From the NCBI GenBank assembly GCA_045648505.1, contig JAZROD010000049.1, positions 45,734 through 109,733 of the forward strand: DNA of 64,000 bases. The letters are read 5' to 3'. A model generated the notes under the pieces. That model did not search any database. It saw nothing but the letters and a program-made list of their open reading frames with translations, and was not told the DNA's origin. The stretch is from RGIG8700 sp045648505. Its GTDB lineage: Bacteria; Bacillota; Clostridia; RGIG6154. Positions 37,201-44,531 of the stretch are shown one piece after another (positions within the stretch are counted from its first letter, which is position 1; each line of letters starts with the position of its first letter). The position numbers and the translations under genes are program-made.

Positions 37201-38452
37201 GGTTTACTGCATTGTATTTATGTGCACCGGTAGCAGTTATTGTCTGATAGAAGTCACCGCAGTCCGAGCATAGTGTCAGTACCTGTCCGCCCTGTTTACA
37301 AGTCGCTTCTTTAATCACGATATCCTCATAGTCGTGTCCGGTTGCAGGCACATAGTTTCTCTTTGCAAGGTCACCACAGGTATTACACTGAAAACGTTCA
37401 TAGCCAAGCTCTTCACAGCTCGGTTTTATTGTTTCAAGATAATGGTACTCGTGCTCGTGTACTGTTGATGTTTTATCTGAATCATCTTCTATGAGCCACA
37501 CGTACGACACACCGTTCTCTGTCATTGCCTCGCCTGAGTATGAATAGTCGATTTCATAGTACACTGTATAGTATCCCGGCTGTGTATAGTTGGGTGCAGA
37601 TGTTTTTGTGCACTCATCAGCTGTTGTCCCGTAGCGTATTGATGTACGCACTCCCTTGTCCGACAGATCCGAAACTGTTACTGTATGTGCATCACCGTCT
37701 GCAACACCATAATACGCCGCTACAACCGATTTTGCAGTTACGTATTCGCTTGTTTCATAATCACAGACCTGGCATGTCTCTGAAACATAGAAACGGTTAT
37801 TGCCTATCTGTCCGTCGATTAGTTCATCGAAATCATGATTATCAAGACCCTGTGTTGCTTTTGCAAAAGTACCCTTACAGAACTGACAATACTGACCTTT
37901 TTTGAGTGTAGTCAAATGCACGTCCCCGTCATACTGTTCGTATATTGTATTATCAAAATCAAGGAAGAACGAATGGTCACAACTGTTTAATGAGTACACA
38001 TTCTTATTGAACCCATAATCGAGAATACCATCCCCCGAGTTTATAGTTCCGCAGGCCTGGCAGACTGTCTTTGTCCAATGGTATCCGGTATATAGCGCAT
38101 CAACACCGGGGGTACCGCCATCAAGGTTGCCTGTACCATCACCACCGATGCATGTGCCGTCTGAGTACATTACGCTGCGATTCAATGCTGTCGAGCCTGA
38201 TTTTGTATATTCAGGTACTCTGTATGTAAGTACGGTTGTTGATTTGTCACACACGAGACAGTGCTGTGTTTCATAAGTCGTTGTGGCGTTAACATCAAGC
38301 TCGTTTGTCCTGTTGTTTGACGTTATCCATCTGTCTGCCGGGTCAACGTATTCGTTACTCTGTGCCGCTAACACATTCGGGATGAATGTCACAAGCGTAC
38401 ATACTGTTAAAATTACTGATATTATTGATTTTAAATTTCTTTTTCTTTTCAT
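34280..38452 (-). CDS. Giant SLH-anchored surface protein with Cys-pair repeats, carried by the element
   Basis: A 1390-residue secreted protein. A signal peptide occupies residues 1-30. Residues about 55-690 contain many Cys-x-x-Cys pairs; from about 340 these become repeats of 35-45 residues of the form GH-x-Y, P-T-C-x-x-x-G-Y-T-T-Y, T-C-x-x-C (for example TCTAMGYTTYTCTNC). Residues about 700-1130 hold several Ig-like/carboxypeptidase-regulatory-like units (VTDNAGAAVKGVSVTITDKT, TDANGKVTLP). A Gly/Ser linker leads to three SLH domains (GYNDGTFRPDSDMSRAE; GYDDGTFRPDNAVTRAE; GYADGTFRGDNNITRAE). It is probably a cell-surface adhesin. It sits between a terminator hairpin and the secretion operon, inside the conjugative element. 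Confidence 0.85.
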   Translation of the reverse strand: MKRKRNLKSIISVILTVCTLVTFIPNVLAAQSNEYVDPADRWITSNNRTNELDVNATTTYETQHCLVCDKSTTVLTYRVPEYTKSGSTALNRSVMYSDGTCIGGDGTGNLDGGTPGVDALYTGYHWTKTVCQACGTINSGDGILDYGFNKNVYSLNSCDHSFFLDFDNTIYEQYDGDVHLTTLKKGQYCQFCKGTFAKATQGLDNHDFDELIDGQIGNNRFYVSETCQVCDYETSEYVTAKSVVAAYYGVADGDAHTVTVSDLSDKGVRTSIRYGTTADECTKTSAPNYTQPGYYTVYYEIDYSYSGEAMTENGVSYVWLIEDDSDKTSTVHEHEYHYLETIKPSCEELGYERFQCNTCGDLAKRNYVPATGHDYEDIVIKEATCKQGGQVLTLCSDCGDFYQTITATGAHKYNAVNHNATCRSVGYTEYICEVCGDNYINNITPIVSHAYERVTKEPTCADVGYTTSTCTMCGLNNVSDYTDATGHAWDDGTVITNSTCSAEGVTKYICNNCPETMIKATSANGHTPGAAATCTEPQRCEVCETVLQLPHGHNYGTETTEPTCTAMGYTTYTCTNCDDVYVSEHTDRKEHNYVTSETAPTCTEHGFTTYSCTECSMNFESDYKSPLGHKSSDWIVDNSATIEASGSKHTECTVCGVVLESIILPTLADKDNSDEDGKAQIGGYSIILTDENGKPIFNSELAIDIHDNVSIMLTNGRLLDYAKPTTITAFYTETQLPKENLNIYITDANGNKTTGATNADGQLIVPNSMTNTGNDNGTIGVDNGEEKETLVVMVTDKTNAIIPDCDVYVGESNNVVIDLPGGVNPTRENPVIVTITDHEGNACDNISVIVIGDADFIEKGITDIYGKITLPTASDGYTDKTGQVNVNELNVIVSDELGPIADAYVQYMEDGSITVTLPDGKTVSYENRIIVTVVDSVGSAVKDKTITVIDDTEETYTAVTDANGKAVFPPLSEDITDDTGNSGIEETKPGTDSDITVSYKVLVSDTKGDISNAFVKIDDGKVYVTLPDTHTLTTTNQTTVTVTDNAGAAVKGVSVTITDKTTSLTGTTDANGKVTLPVKSSGGSSGGGGGGSYSSTTVAVKDKDGKTVSVSKSVTSVKATLTLPSGKNLLKDDNYYTITVKSGSKVKAEYPVILKDKNGNELSGKTDSNGVIILPKTEHKAYIEGYNDGTFRPDSDMSRAEATTIFARLIAEEKGETITGKASFSDISSKAWYYKYISYLEKYNIIDGYDDGTFRPDNAVTRAEFVTMAVRYYSLFNEVKKTGYTVNYTDLNKNYWAYADIAYAKNIGWLNGYADGTFRGDNNITRAEVVTVTNHATGRIPDEEYINKNVSTLNKFADLKNNSHWGYYDIMEAANTHSAVPGEDAEAWIK

Positions 38453-38491
38453 TTTTATATTTCCTCCATACTATATCGTTTATATCCTTAC

Positions 38492-38517
38492 AAAAAAACC
38501 ACCGCATCCTACGGTGG
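38492..38517 (-). terminator. Terminator hairpin upstream of the SLH surface protein
   Basis: On the minus strand CCACCG-7 nt-CGGTGG is followed by TTTTTTT. It ends the MobC/relaxase/PcfB transcript. Only 39 nt lie between the U-tract and the start of the SLH gene, too little for a separate promoter beyond it, so that gene needs read-through or a promoter upstream of the hairpin. Confidence 0.85.
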
Positions 38518-38546
38518 CTCTCTGTACCTGTTAAATCTATATTTCA

Positions 38547-39182
38547 TTATCTGCCCTTGCCTTTCTTCTTTGTTTTCTTTCGCTTTGGTGCGTTGTCCGT
38601 ATGCGTGTGCTCGCGTTCCGGTTCCTTTGAAGCTCTGGCTTTTGCCTGTTGCTCCTTAATTTCCTCAACCTTTTTCTTCACCGACGGTTTAGTACGGCTG
38701 TCCGTTATGTCTGTATCCCCGTACTTCATAGATCCGTTCTCTGACAGATTTTCTCTCGCACGGGTTAATACGTTTTTTTCGGGTTCCGGCTCCGGTTCAG
38801 GTTCTTTTTCAGGTATCGCATAGCCCATCCTTTCCATTATGTAGTTAAGCTTGGTTACATCGTCCTGTTTTGCGATAATGTCACAGAGCCCGGTGTTGTT
38901 CGTATTGTCTTTAACGGCTGTGAACAGTACACCGTATTTCTTGGCTTCTGTGTTAAATTTATTGATGTCGCTTTCTTTGATTTGCAATATGCAAAGTGGT
39001 TTGTCAGATTTCAAAAGATTTTTGAGGTTGGTTTTACCCTGCATCTTGTTATCCTCTTTCAAGAGTGCGATGACGATTGCTGCAAGGTTCTTTGCACCAA
39101 GTCCTGTTAGTTTTACAACTTCCTCTGTTATCTGTAACCCTTCCTTTACCATTAAATCAGCGACCTCTCCGCTTGTGTTCAT
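38547..39182 (-). CDS. PcfB/DUF3801 family conjugation protein
   Basis: A 211-residue protein. The N-terminal part (LQITEEVVKLTGLGAKNLAA, SDKPLCILQIKESDINKFNT, YGVLFTAVKDN) matches the DUF3801/PcfB family, a relaxase-accessory or relaxosome-recruiting factor. The C-terminal 80 residues are highly charged with an E-P repeat (EKEPEPEPEPEKN) and a basic end. The start (RBS GGAGATG) lies inside the 3' end of the relaxase gene, a 26-nt overlap. Confidence 0.87.
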   Translation of the reverse strand: MNTSGEVADLMVKEGLQITEEVVKLTGLGAKNLAAIVIALLKEDNKMQGKTNLKNLLKSDKPLCILQIKESDINKFNTEAKKYGVLFTAVKDNTNNTGLCDIIAKQDDVTKLNYIMERMGYAIPEKEPEPEPEPEKNVLTRARENLSENGSMKYGDTDITDSRTKPSVKKKVEEIKEQQAKARASKEPEREHTHTDNAPKRKKTKKKGKGR

Positions 39183-40524
39183 TTTCTTTCATCTCCTTTT
39201 CTGCTTGTTTGATTAGATTTTGTATATGCCTTTTCTTCTCTGCTATTCTGTACGCATCTTTTGCAATAGCCTTGCATATGCGTACATCTACACGCAGTGT
39301 ACGTAGTTCTGTATTGATTATTTCTGCCCTTGCCTTTATTTCAGGCTCGTTTTCCTCGGTCCTTGTGGCATAGAGTGTTTTTCGTTCTTCTATCAGCTCG
39401 TCTATCCTTGACTCCTTTGATTTTTGGAGTTCTAAAAGCTCGTTACCGGTCTCGACATTGTTATCGTATATGAACCTGAACTGTTTCTGATACCTATCAA
39501 GCTTTATGAGCTCGTCACGCATAAAAAAAGACACCCGCTGTGGTGTCTGCTTCTTGCGTATGAGTTTGAAGAAATACATATAGTGGAAATACAGGGCAAC
39601 AAAGCCTTTGAGTTTTCTCGGTTTAGTATTCTCAAAACTACCGTTGAATTTGTATGTTCTCTGCCGTTGTACCTGTGACGGTGCCGTGGTTCTGATACCG
39701 TTCCTTTGTGCAGTGATTCGGTTTTGGATATCTTCAATGGTGTATCCTTCACCGAGGTTAGTAAACCTCATCGGTTTCTTTCCGCAGGCAGGGATAAATG
39801 AAACATGCTTTATATTCTCGCCCTGACGGTGTATCCTGTTTCCTCGTTCCCGGAATATTTTCCAGAACTCTTTCATCGTATATGATGCTGCTATGATTGA
39901 GTCTATTTCATCACGTACCTGACCTCTGATTGTTGGTCTGCCCTCCTGGATTGCTTTCCATTCTGCATAGTGCATACCACGCCGTTTCGGGTTCTCTATG
40001 ACAGAAAGACAGTGTTCTCTGCATATCGCATCCGATATACCACGAATGTCTACAAAGTAGTCTTTGAAGTTGTTCCGGTATTTTGAGCCGTCAACGTATG
40101 ATGTGGAGTTTATGATGATGTGGTTATGCAAATGCTCATGGTCCAGGTGTGTGGCAATAACGGCTTCGTATTTGCCCTCGAATAACCGTTCCACAAGCTC
40201 TTTACCGCACAAATGTGCAATATCCGGTGTGGTTTCAAAGTCCTTGAATGACTGGACAATATGATATGCTGCAACACCGTTCTTTCTGGGCTTGTCCTCA
40301 AACAGTTGCTTTGTCTGCATCATATCCGAGAACGGATAATCGAGCGAACAGCCATAAGCTGTGACATATTTACACTGCTCTGTCTTGTCATCGTTTTTGA
40401 TATATTTAATAACCCCCTCCACTGCATCAATGTTTGGTTGTAAGCTTGTCTTTTCAGGGTTGGATATGTAGTTCAGGCTCGTGTCAAGCCTTGACTTAAC
40501 CGACCATATTTTTGTGATAGCCAT
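39157..40524 (-). CDS. Relaxase / mobilization nuclease (MobA/VirD2 family)
   Basis: A 455-residue DNA-nicking protein. MAITKIWSVKSRLDTSLNYI is the usual start of Tn1549-type relaxases. The metal-binding His cluster is THLDHEHLHNHIIINS (about 120-135); SFKDFETTPDIAHLCGKELV precedes it. The C-terminal third is helical and charged. The ATG follows directly on the TAA of MobC with no gap, so the two are translated together. It cleaves oriT and leads the strand through the VirD4/VirB4 machine. Confidence 0.93.
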   Translation of the reverse strand: MAITKIWSVKSRLDTSLNYISNPEKTSLQPNIDAVEGVIKYIKNDDKTEQCKYVTAYGCSLDYPFSDMMQTKQLFEDKPRKNGVAAYHIVQSFKDFETTPDIAHLCGKELVERLFEGKYEAVIATHLDHEHLHNHIIINSTSYVDGSKYRNNFKDYFVDIRGISDAICREHCLSVIENPKRRGMHYAEWKAIQEGRPTIRGQVRDEIDSIIAASYTMKEFWKIFRERGNRIHRQGENIKHVSFIPACGKKPMRFTNLGEGYTIEDIQNRITAQRNGIRTTAPSQVQRQRTYKFNGSFENTKPRKLKGFVALYFHYMYFFKLIRKKQTPQRVSFFMRDELIKLDRYQKQFRFIYDNNVETGNELLELQKSKESRIDELIEERKTLYATRTEENEPEIKARAEIINTELRTLRVDVRICKAIAKDAYRIAEKKRHIQNLIKQAEKEMKENEHKRRGR

Positions 40525-40833
40525 TTATCTCAACCCTTTCACCAAACGTATCAGTTCGTTTTGTAGTTGTAGAACAAGGTCTATTTTATCATTGCTTATA
40601 TGTTGCTCTGCATTTGCTACATGCGCTATCTGGTTTATGTTGTTGCCGATAGCGTTAACCTCACGTATGAGCTGTACATACTCGTTAGGTGGTCTTGCCT
40701 TAACCTCCTGACCTAAAACTACTTTTCGTATGAACGGCTCCATCTTCATACCGCAAGATTGTGATTTTTTGAGTATGCTTTGCTTTTCCTGCTTCGTCAA
40801 CCGAACAAGTATTGCACTGTTTCGTTCTTCCAT
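40525..40833 (-). CDS. mobC: MobC-like relaxosome protein
   Basis: The start at 40833 (MEERNSAILVRLTKQEKQSI) has AGAGAGG 8 nt upstream; the frame is open further but without support. The 102-residue protein matches MobC (PF05713-type): a ribbon-helix-helix-like N-terminus, IRKVVLGQEVKARPPNEYVQ, and LIREVNAIGNNINQIAHVAN. It binds near oriT and helps the relaxase to nick. It is the first gene of the mobilization operon. Confidence 0.9.
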   Translation of the reverse strand: MEERNSAILVRLTKQEKQSILKKSQSCGMKMEPFIRKVVLGQEVKARPPNEYVQLIREVNAIGNNINQIAHVANAEQHISNDKIDLVLQLQNELIRLVKGLR

Positions 40834-40870
40834 TGTTTGAACCTCTCTTTCTTTTTCATTTTTCCAAGCA

Positions 40871-40929
40871 AAAAACACGATTGAGTTGTTCAACCGTGTT
40901 TATGGAATATTGTTCAATTAAAACAATAT
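40871..40929 (-). terminator. Twin inverted repeats upstream of mobC (terminator; oriT candidate)
   Basis: One hairpin has arms AAACACGATTGA / TCAACCGTGTTT (40873-40901, one G-T pair) and on the minus strand is followed by TTTTTTG, a good terminator. A second inverted repeat, ATATTGTT / AACAATAT, lies at 40907-40929. Both sit between the PIN gene stop and mobC, 38 nt before the mobC start. A site directly upstream of mobC/relaxase is also where oriT is expected. Confidence 0.65.
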
Positions 40930-40931
40930 AT

Positions 40932-41981
40932 CTAAAATGGTAAATCGTCATCATCTATTTCATTTGTAGGATCTATGTAATTTTCATTAAATATATCGGC
41001 TGCAGCAGCATAAAACTGGTCTAAGAAATCAGGAAATTTATCTTTCGCTTCTTCGTGCAATCGATATGCATCCTCCAACAATTTAATATTTATCGGGAAT
41101 GGTGTGTTTTTTAGCCTGTCATCCAAATTAAATACACTCTCTGCATAAATGTATTGCTTAAACATATTTGACTCTATATCATTATGTAACCCATTGAAAA
41201 TAACCTTCATATAATTACCATCAACTTGTTGATTTAAAGTAAAAGTTTTTTCCATATCATATCTTCCCCACCCATCTACAACCTCAACGGTGCATAAATT
41301 TCGAACCACATCATTAAGCTTATCTCTAAATTGTGCCGTATCGGGTAATGGAGTTTTTTTGTTTTCTTCCAAATCTTTTTCAGACTTTATCAACTCTCCA
41401 TAAAAAGAATTAGGTTTGAATTCTATACTTTTTCCTGTTACATCTTTAAACTCTTTTGTTAGATAATCTGTATGGTTTCTAAACGCGCTCTTGTCATCAG
41501 TAAGAAAAACAATCTCATTTTCGCCATTATTCTTAAAATAATCTAATATTGACAACCATAACAAACAATCCTTAAATCCTTTATCACTGGCATCTTTTAC
41601 ATTTAAAAAAGGAGGCAGTTTCTCATTTGCACGATTTAAAATTGCAGAAAAAGTATTTTCATCTTTGCTAAACGGAATTATGCAGTCACCAAATGTGTTT
41701 TTATATCGGTCTTGTATTCCTACCTGTAAAAAAGAACGTTCTGCATCATAAGTTTTTTTCAATTTAATTGATGCAAAACGCATGAATCTCTTTTTGCATT
41801 TTTCTATTTCATCAAAATCCGCTTTTAAATCTCTACACTGTTGCGCAATTCTCTCGTCGATAGAAACCTGTGTTACATAAACTGTATAAGTGTCTTTCAA
41901 ATTCTCCACGACCTCGTCCAGTTTTGTAATCTGAATTATAAAATTAGTATCAAAGACAAAGGCCTTCTTATCATTAGACAT
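40932..41981 (-). CDS. PIN-domain (DUF4935-like) nuclease, defence cargo
   Basis: A 349-residue protein. The N-terminal PIN fold shows its acidic residues in order: FVFDTNFIIQI (about 9-19), a conserved Glu/Asp region near DERIAQQCRDLKADF, DKGFKDCLLWLSIL (about 133) and VFLTDDKSAFRNH (about 160). PIN domains with this DUF4935 layout are putative RNases found in defence islands. The C-terminal half (about 200-349) has no recognised domain and ends in an acidic NEIDDDDLPF. It has its own promoter with an element shared with the AbiV gene. Strongly AT-rich compared with mobC next to it. Confidence 0.8.
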   Translation of the reverse strand: MSNDKKAFVFDTNFIIQITKLDEVVENLKDTYTVYVTQVSIDERIAQQCRDLKADFDEIEKCKKRFMRFASIKLKKTYDAERSFLQVGIQDRYKNTFGDCIIPFSKDENTFSAILNRANEKLPPFLNVKDASDKGFKDCLLWLSILDYFKNNGENEIVFLTDDKSAFRNHTDYLTKEFKDVTGKSIEFKPNSFYGELIKSEKDLEENKKTPLPDTAQFRDKLNDVVRNLCTVEVVDGWGRYDMEKTFTLNQQVDGNYMKVIFNGLHNDIESNMFKQYIYAESVFNLDDRLKNTPFPINIKLLEDAYRLHEEAKDKFPDFLDQFYAAAADIFNENYIDPTNEIDDDDLPF

Positions 41982-42316
41982 AGCTTACTCCTCCAAAATT
42001 TAGTTCGCAACTATTTTGCCATATTTTTACATATTTTATATAATGGACATAAGGTTTAGATGCCACTTTGCTAAATGAATAATTGTGGTTGGAAATCGTA
42101 CTGCGATTTTCCTCACTCATTTTTCATAATTCACTATTTATCAGCGTAGCAACTTTGTTATTCATTGATTTTATTTTAATAAAACCCTTTAGAACCCGCG
42201 AGACTACTGGGTTTTCTCGCTCTCGATAGTATATGTAGATATTTAACATCGACAATCTAATTTTTTAAATTTTATAGACCTAACACGAGTAAATTGTATT
42301 TTAGCCATCCGCATTA
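41982..42316. other. 335-bp spacer between SEFIR and PIN genes
   Basis: It contains the PIN promoter (42035-42067), an imperfect hairpin around GGAAATCG / CGATTTTCC at 42093-42111, and GCGAGA / TCTCGC arms at 42198-42220. No reading frame of interest is seen. It looks like a decayed junction or a terminator region behind the SEFIR gene. Confidence 0.5.
42035..42067 (-). promoter_or_regulatory. PIN gene promoter with shared upstream element
   Basis: On the minus strand AGTGGCATCTAAA (42055-42067) is followed by TATAAA at 42035-42040; from the end of TGGCAT to TATAAA is exactly 19 bp. The identical 13-mer at the same spacing from TATAAT lies upstream of the AbiV gene. Confidence 0.6.
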
Positions 42317-43771
42317 TTAGTTTATCGTACCTATTTCATCAACTTTAATACAGTTTAAAATTGAGGGAGCAAAATCAAAAGCCCCACTATATTTCATTTT
42401 ATTATCAGGAACACATTTAGAAATAGCATTCTTAAGTTCCTCAATACTCGAAACTCCAAACAAGGTAAACATTTTTTCTGCATATTTTTTAGACTTCATT
42501 TTAGCCCATTCGGTAACGCCCTCACGAGTATACACATAGAGATTTGGAAACCAATAAGAATCATAAAAAACATATTCATCATTTATTGTTAAATTCAAAG
42601 CCTCAAATACTTGATATAAAAACAAATCAGCTTGAGCTAATGATTCCCCAGAATATATCGGTTGCTTTTCTCTTTGATGACAAATCATATCACCCAACAA
42701 GGTAAAATTATTCTTTTTTTCTGTTGTAGGTTTATAAATTTCTTCAATCACTCTACTATGATGTCTGAACCTTGAGTAATTTGTAGGCACTTTTCTTTCT
42801 TCCAGAGGAGAATCCCTCAAAAAATAAGTATTTGATAAAAGTGTGTTCAATATTTTATATTCCGCGTAGTGTCTTAAAAAAGCCACTGTACATATAAACA
42901 ATTCCCAAATATGACACTTATACACGTCAAACTCATAATCGTTATAAGACGAACCATTTGGTGAATATGTTTTAACGTAAATTAAGGTGTTGTACAATGT
43001 CTCAAATATTTCACACAACAAATCCCCGATATTTACATCCAATTCCATTACAGCATCTAGGAAATCCAAAAATACATCCCTTATAACTTTTGTTTCCATA
43101 AAAGCATCAAATACCACGTTAGAATCCGTCACGCCTTTCTCATGATATTGTTTCAATATATCAATATATTCCGTCACAAATTTTCTAACTAATACTTGTT
43201 GTTTTCTACAATTTATAGCACCTTTTATCTGTTTTACTAAATCTTGTATAGGGAACAAATTAGTTTTATCTTCTTCTAACCATTCTGGCTTCGCGCCCAA
43301 TTTTGGTTTTTTTATAAGAGGTTTATTATATATATTGCGCAGAAGTTTTTCGTACTCTTCTTCGTAACGTTCCTTATCCGACAAATCGACATGAATTCTA
43401 GATTTTATATAAGTTGGCACACAAGGTTCACCATCATCATTGTATTCCGCAATAACAGGAATAAATTTCTCTTGTTCGACATTTCCATATATTTCCGTAG
43501 AGATAATGACAGTCTCATCACCAACACCCCCTTCTCTATTGTTGGCTTTTTCCTCATACTTTTTGTCGCAAATTATCAAAACTTTATCAATTCCAGGATC
43601 ATTTACGCATTGTTCCATAAACGCATATTTATCTTGTCCTTCTTTTAAATCCCATTTGTCTAAAACAACATCTACCCCATGAGAAACTAACCGTTCTGCA
43701 AGAGGAATCACTATTTCATCACTACTCCACGAATAAGAAATAAAAATCTTTGGTATCTTATCTTCTTTCAT
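42317..43771 (-). CDS. SEFIR/TIR-domain protein, probable anti-phage effector
   Basis: A 484-residue protein. Residues about 6-150 are a SEFIR/TIR-like domain: IPKIFISYSWSSDEIVIPLA, GVDVVLDKWDLKEGQDKYAF, VLIICDKKYEEKANNREGG, FIPVIAEYNDDG. Bacterial TIR/SEFIR domains commonly act as NAD-consuming or signalling effectors in defence; whether this one is catalytic cannot be told here. Residues 150-484 form a long helical region without recognised motifs, possibly the sensor. AAAGGAGG precedes the ATG. It is co-oriented with AbiV upstream and PIN downstream, but the gaps (95 and 335 bp) suggest separate transcripts. Confidence 0.85.
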   Translation of the reverse strand: MKEDKIPKIFISYSWSSDEIVIPLAERLVSHGVDVVLDKWDLKEGQDKYAFMEQCVNDPGIDKVLIICDKKYEEKANNREGGVGDETVIISTEIYGNVEQEKFIPVIAEYNDDGEPCVPTYIKSRIHVDLSDKERYEEEYEKLLRNIYNKPLIKKPKLGAKPEWLEEDKTNLFPIQDLVKQIKGAINCRKQQVLVRKFVTEYIDILKQYHEKGVTDSNVVFDAFMETKVIRDVFLDFLDAVMELDVNIGDLLCEIFETLYNTLIYVKTYSPNGSSYNDYEFDVYKCHIWELFICTVAFLRHYAEYKILNTLLSNTYFLRDSPLEERKVPTNYSRFRHHSRVIEEIYKPTTEKKNNFTLLGDMICHQREKQPIYSGESLAQADLFLYQVFEALNLTINDEYVFYDSYWFPNLYVYTREGVTEWAKMKSKKYAEKMFTLFGVSSIEELKNAISKCVPDNKMKYSGAFDFAPSILNCIKVDEIGTIN

Positions 43772-43866
43772 TTTCTATCCTCCTTTTATAATTAATCTTT
43801 TTGTTGTCAAAATAAAACTATTTGCATTTCGTACTGTTTAGACTCGTATCATATTATAGCCAAAAA

Positions 43867-44460
43867 TCACATACTCGCCACTTTTTCAAATAATATATCT
43901 GTCTCTTTTGAAACATCCATAGAATGTTCAGTATATCCTACCAAATTATCATCAAATGATTCTATTGCAAATAACAATATATTTTTTGCCATACTCTTAT
44001 TCACAACATTATTAGGGGTTATAAGTTCATCATCTATGCACTCACAATAAATCGACTTTTCCCTTAACTCCTTTAGATTTCCAGAATAGGACATTTCAAA
44101 AATCTCTTCAAGTTTTTTTGTTTCTATTGTATTCCTTATTCTCTCACCCATACAAACTGTGTAATTTGTGCCTATTATCTCTTTTATTTTATGGTCTCTC
44201 AACTTATCTTTTTTTACAGCACTCACTGAATGTCTTATATACATACCCATGTGCAATTTTGCAACTTCTTCTATAACCGCGATAGAAATAAACACAGAAG
44301 AACTAAATGCTTTGTTTTCAAACAACATATATGCATGAGTTATCAATTGATGTATATGGTCAATACCCTTATTTAGTTGCTCTTTTGTGCTTATAAAGAA
44401 ATCGCTTTTTCCTTCAAGCGTTTTTTCAACTTCTCTTATGGATTTCATTTCATCAATCAT
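43867..44460 (-). CDS. AbiV-like abortive infection (HEPN) protein
   Basis: A 197-residue all-helical protein. LNKGIDHIHQLITHAYMLFE followed by SSVFISIAVIEEVAKLHMGM is the core of the AbiV/HEPN_AbiV family, in which the I-x-x-I-E-E-x-x-K helix is conserved. AbiV proteins stop phage by shutting down translation in lactococci. The family usually has 180-220 residues, so this copy looks complete. It has its own promoter with the shared 13-bp element. Confidence 0.82.
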   Translation of the reverse strand: MIDEMKSIREVEKTLEGKSDFFISTKEQLNKGIDHIHQLITHAYMLFENKAFSSSVFISIAVIEEVAKLHMGMYIRHSVSAVKKDKLRDHKIKEIIGTNYTVCMGERIRNTIETKKLEEIFEMSYSGNLKELREKSIYCECIDDELITPNNVVNKSMAKNILLFAIESFDDNLVGYTEHSMDVSKETDILFEKVASM

Positions 44461-44493
44461 ATTTTACCTCTCTATGCCAATATACTTTTCTGT

Positions 44494-44526
44494 ATTATAG
44501 AATCAGTGAACGATTTAGATGCCACT
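44494..44526 (-). promoter_or_regulatory. AbiV gene promoter with shared upstream element
   Basis: On the minus strand AGTGGCATCTAAA (44514-44526) precedes TATAAT (44494-44499), with 19 bp between TGGCAT and TATAAT. The site also lies in an inverted repeat AATCAGTG / CACTGATT. The same element and spacing occur before the PIN gene, so a common regulator or sigma factor is likely. Confidence 0.6.
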
Positions 44527-44531
44527 GATTT

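Noticed and set aside
42198..42220. Possible tRNA-like sequence around GCGGGTTC
   Set aside because: The arms needed for acceptor and T stems do not pair. Only a short hairpin is supported.
43772..43866. The shared AGTGGC element also upstream of the SEFIR gene
   Set aside because: AGTGGC occurs in the end of the AbiV coding region, but the remaining bases and the spacing to TATAAT differ from the two matching promoters.
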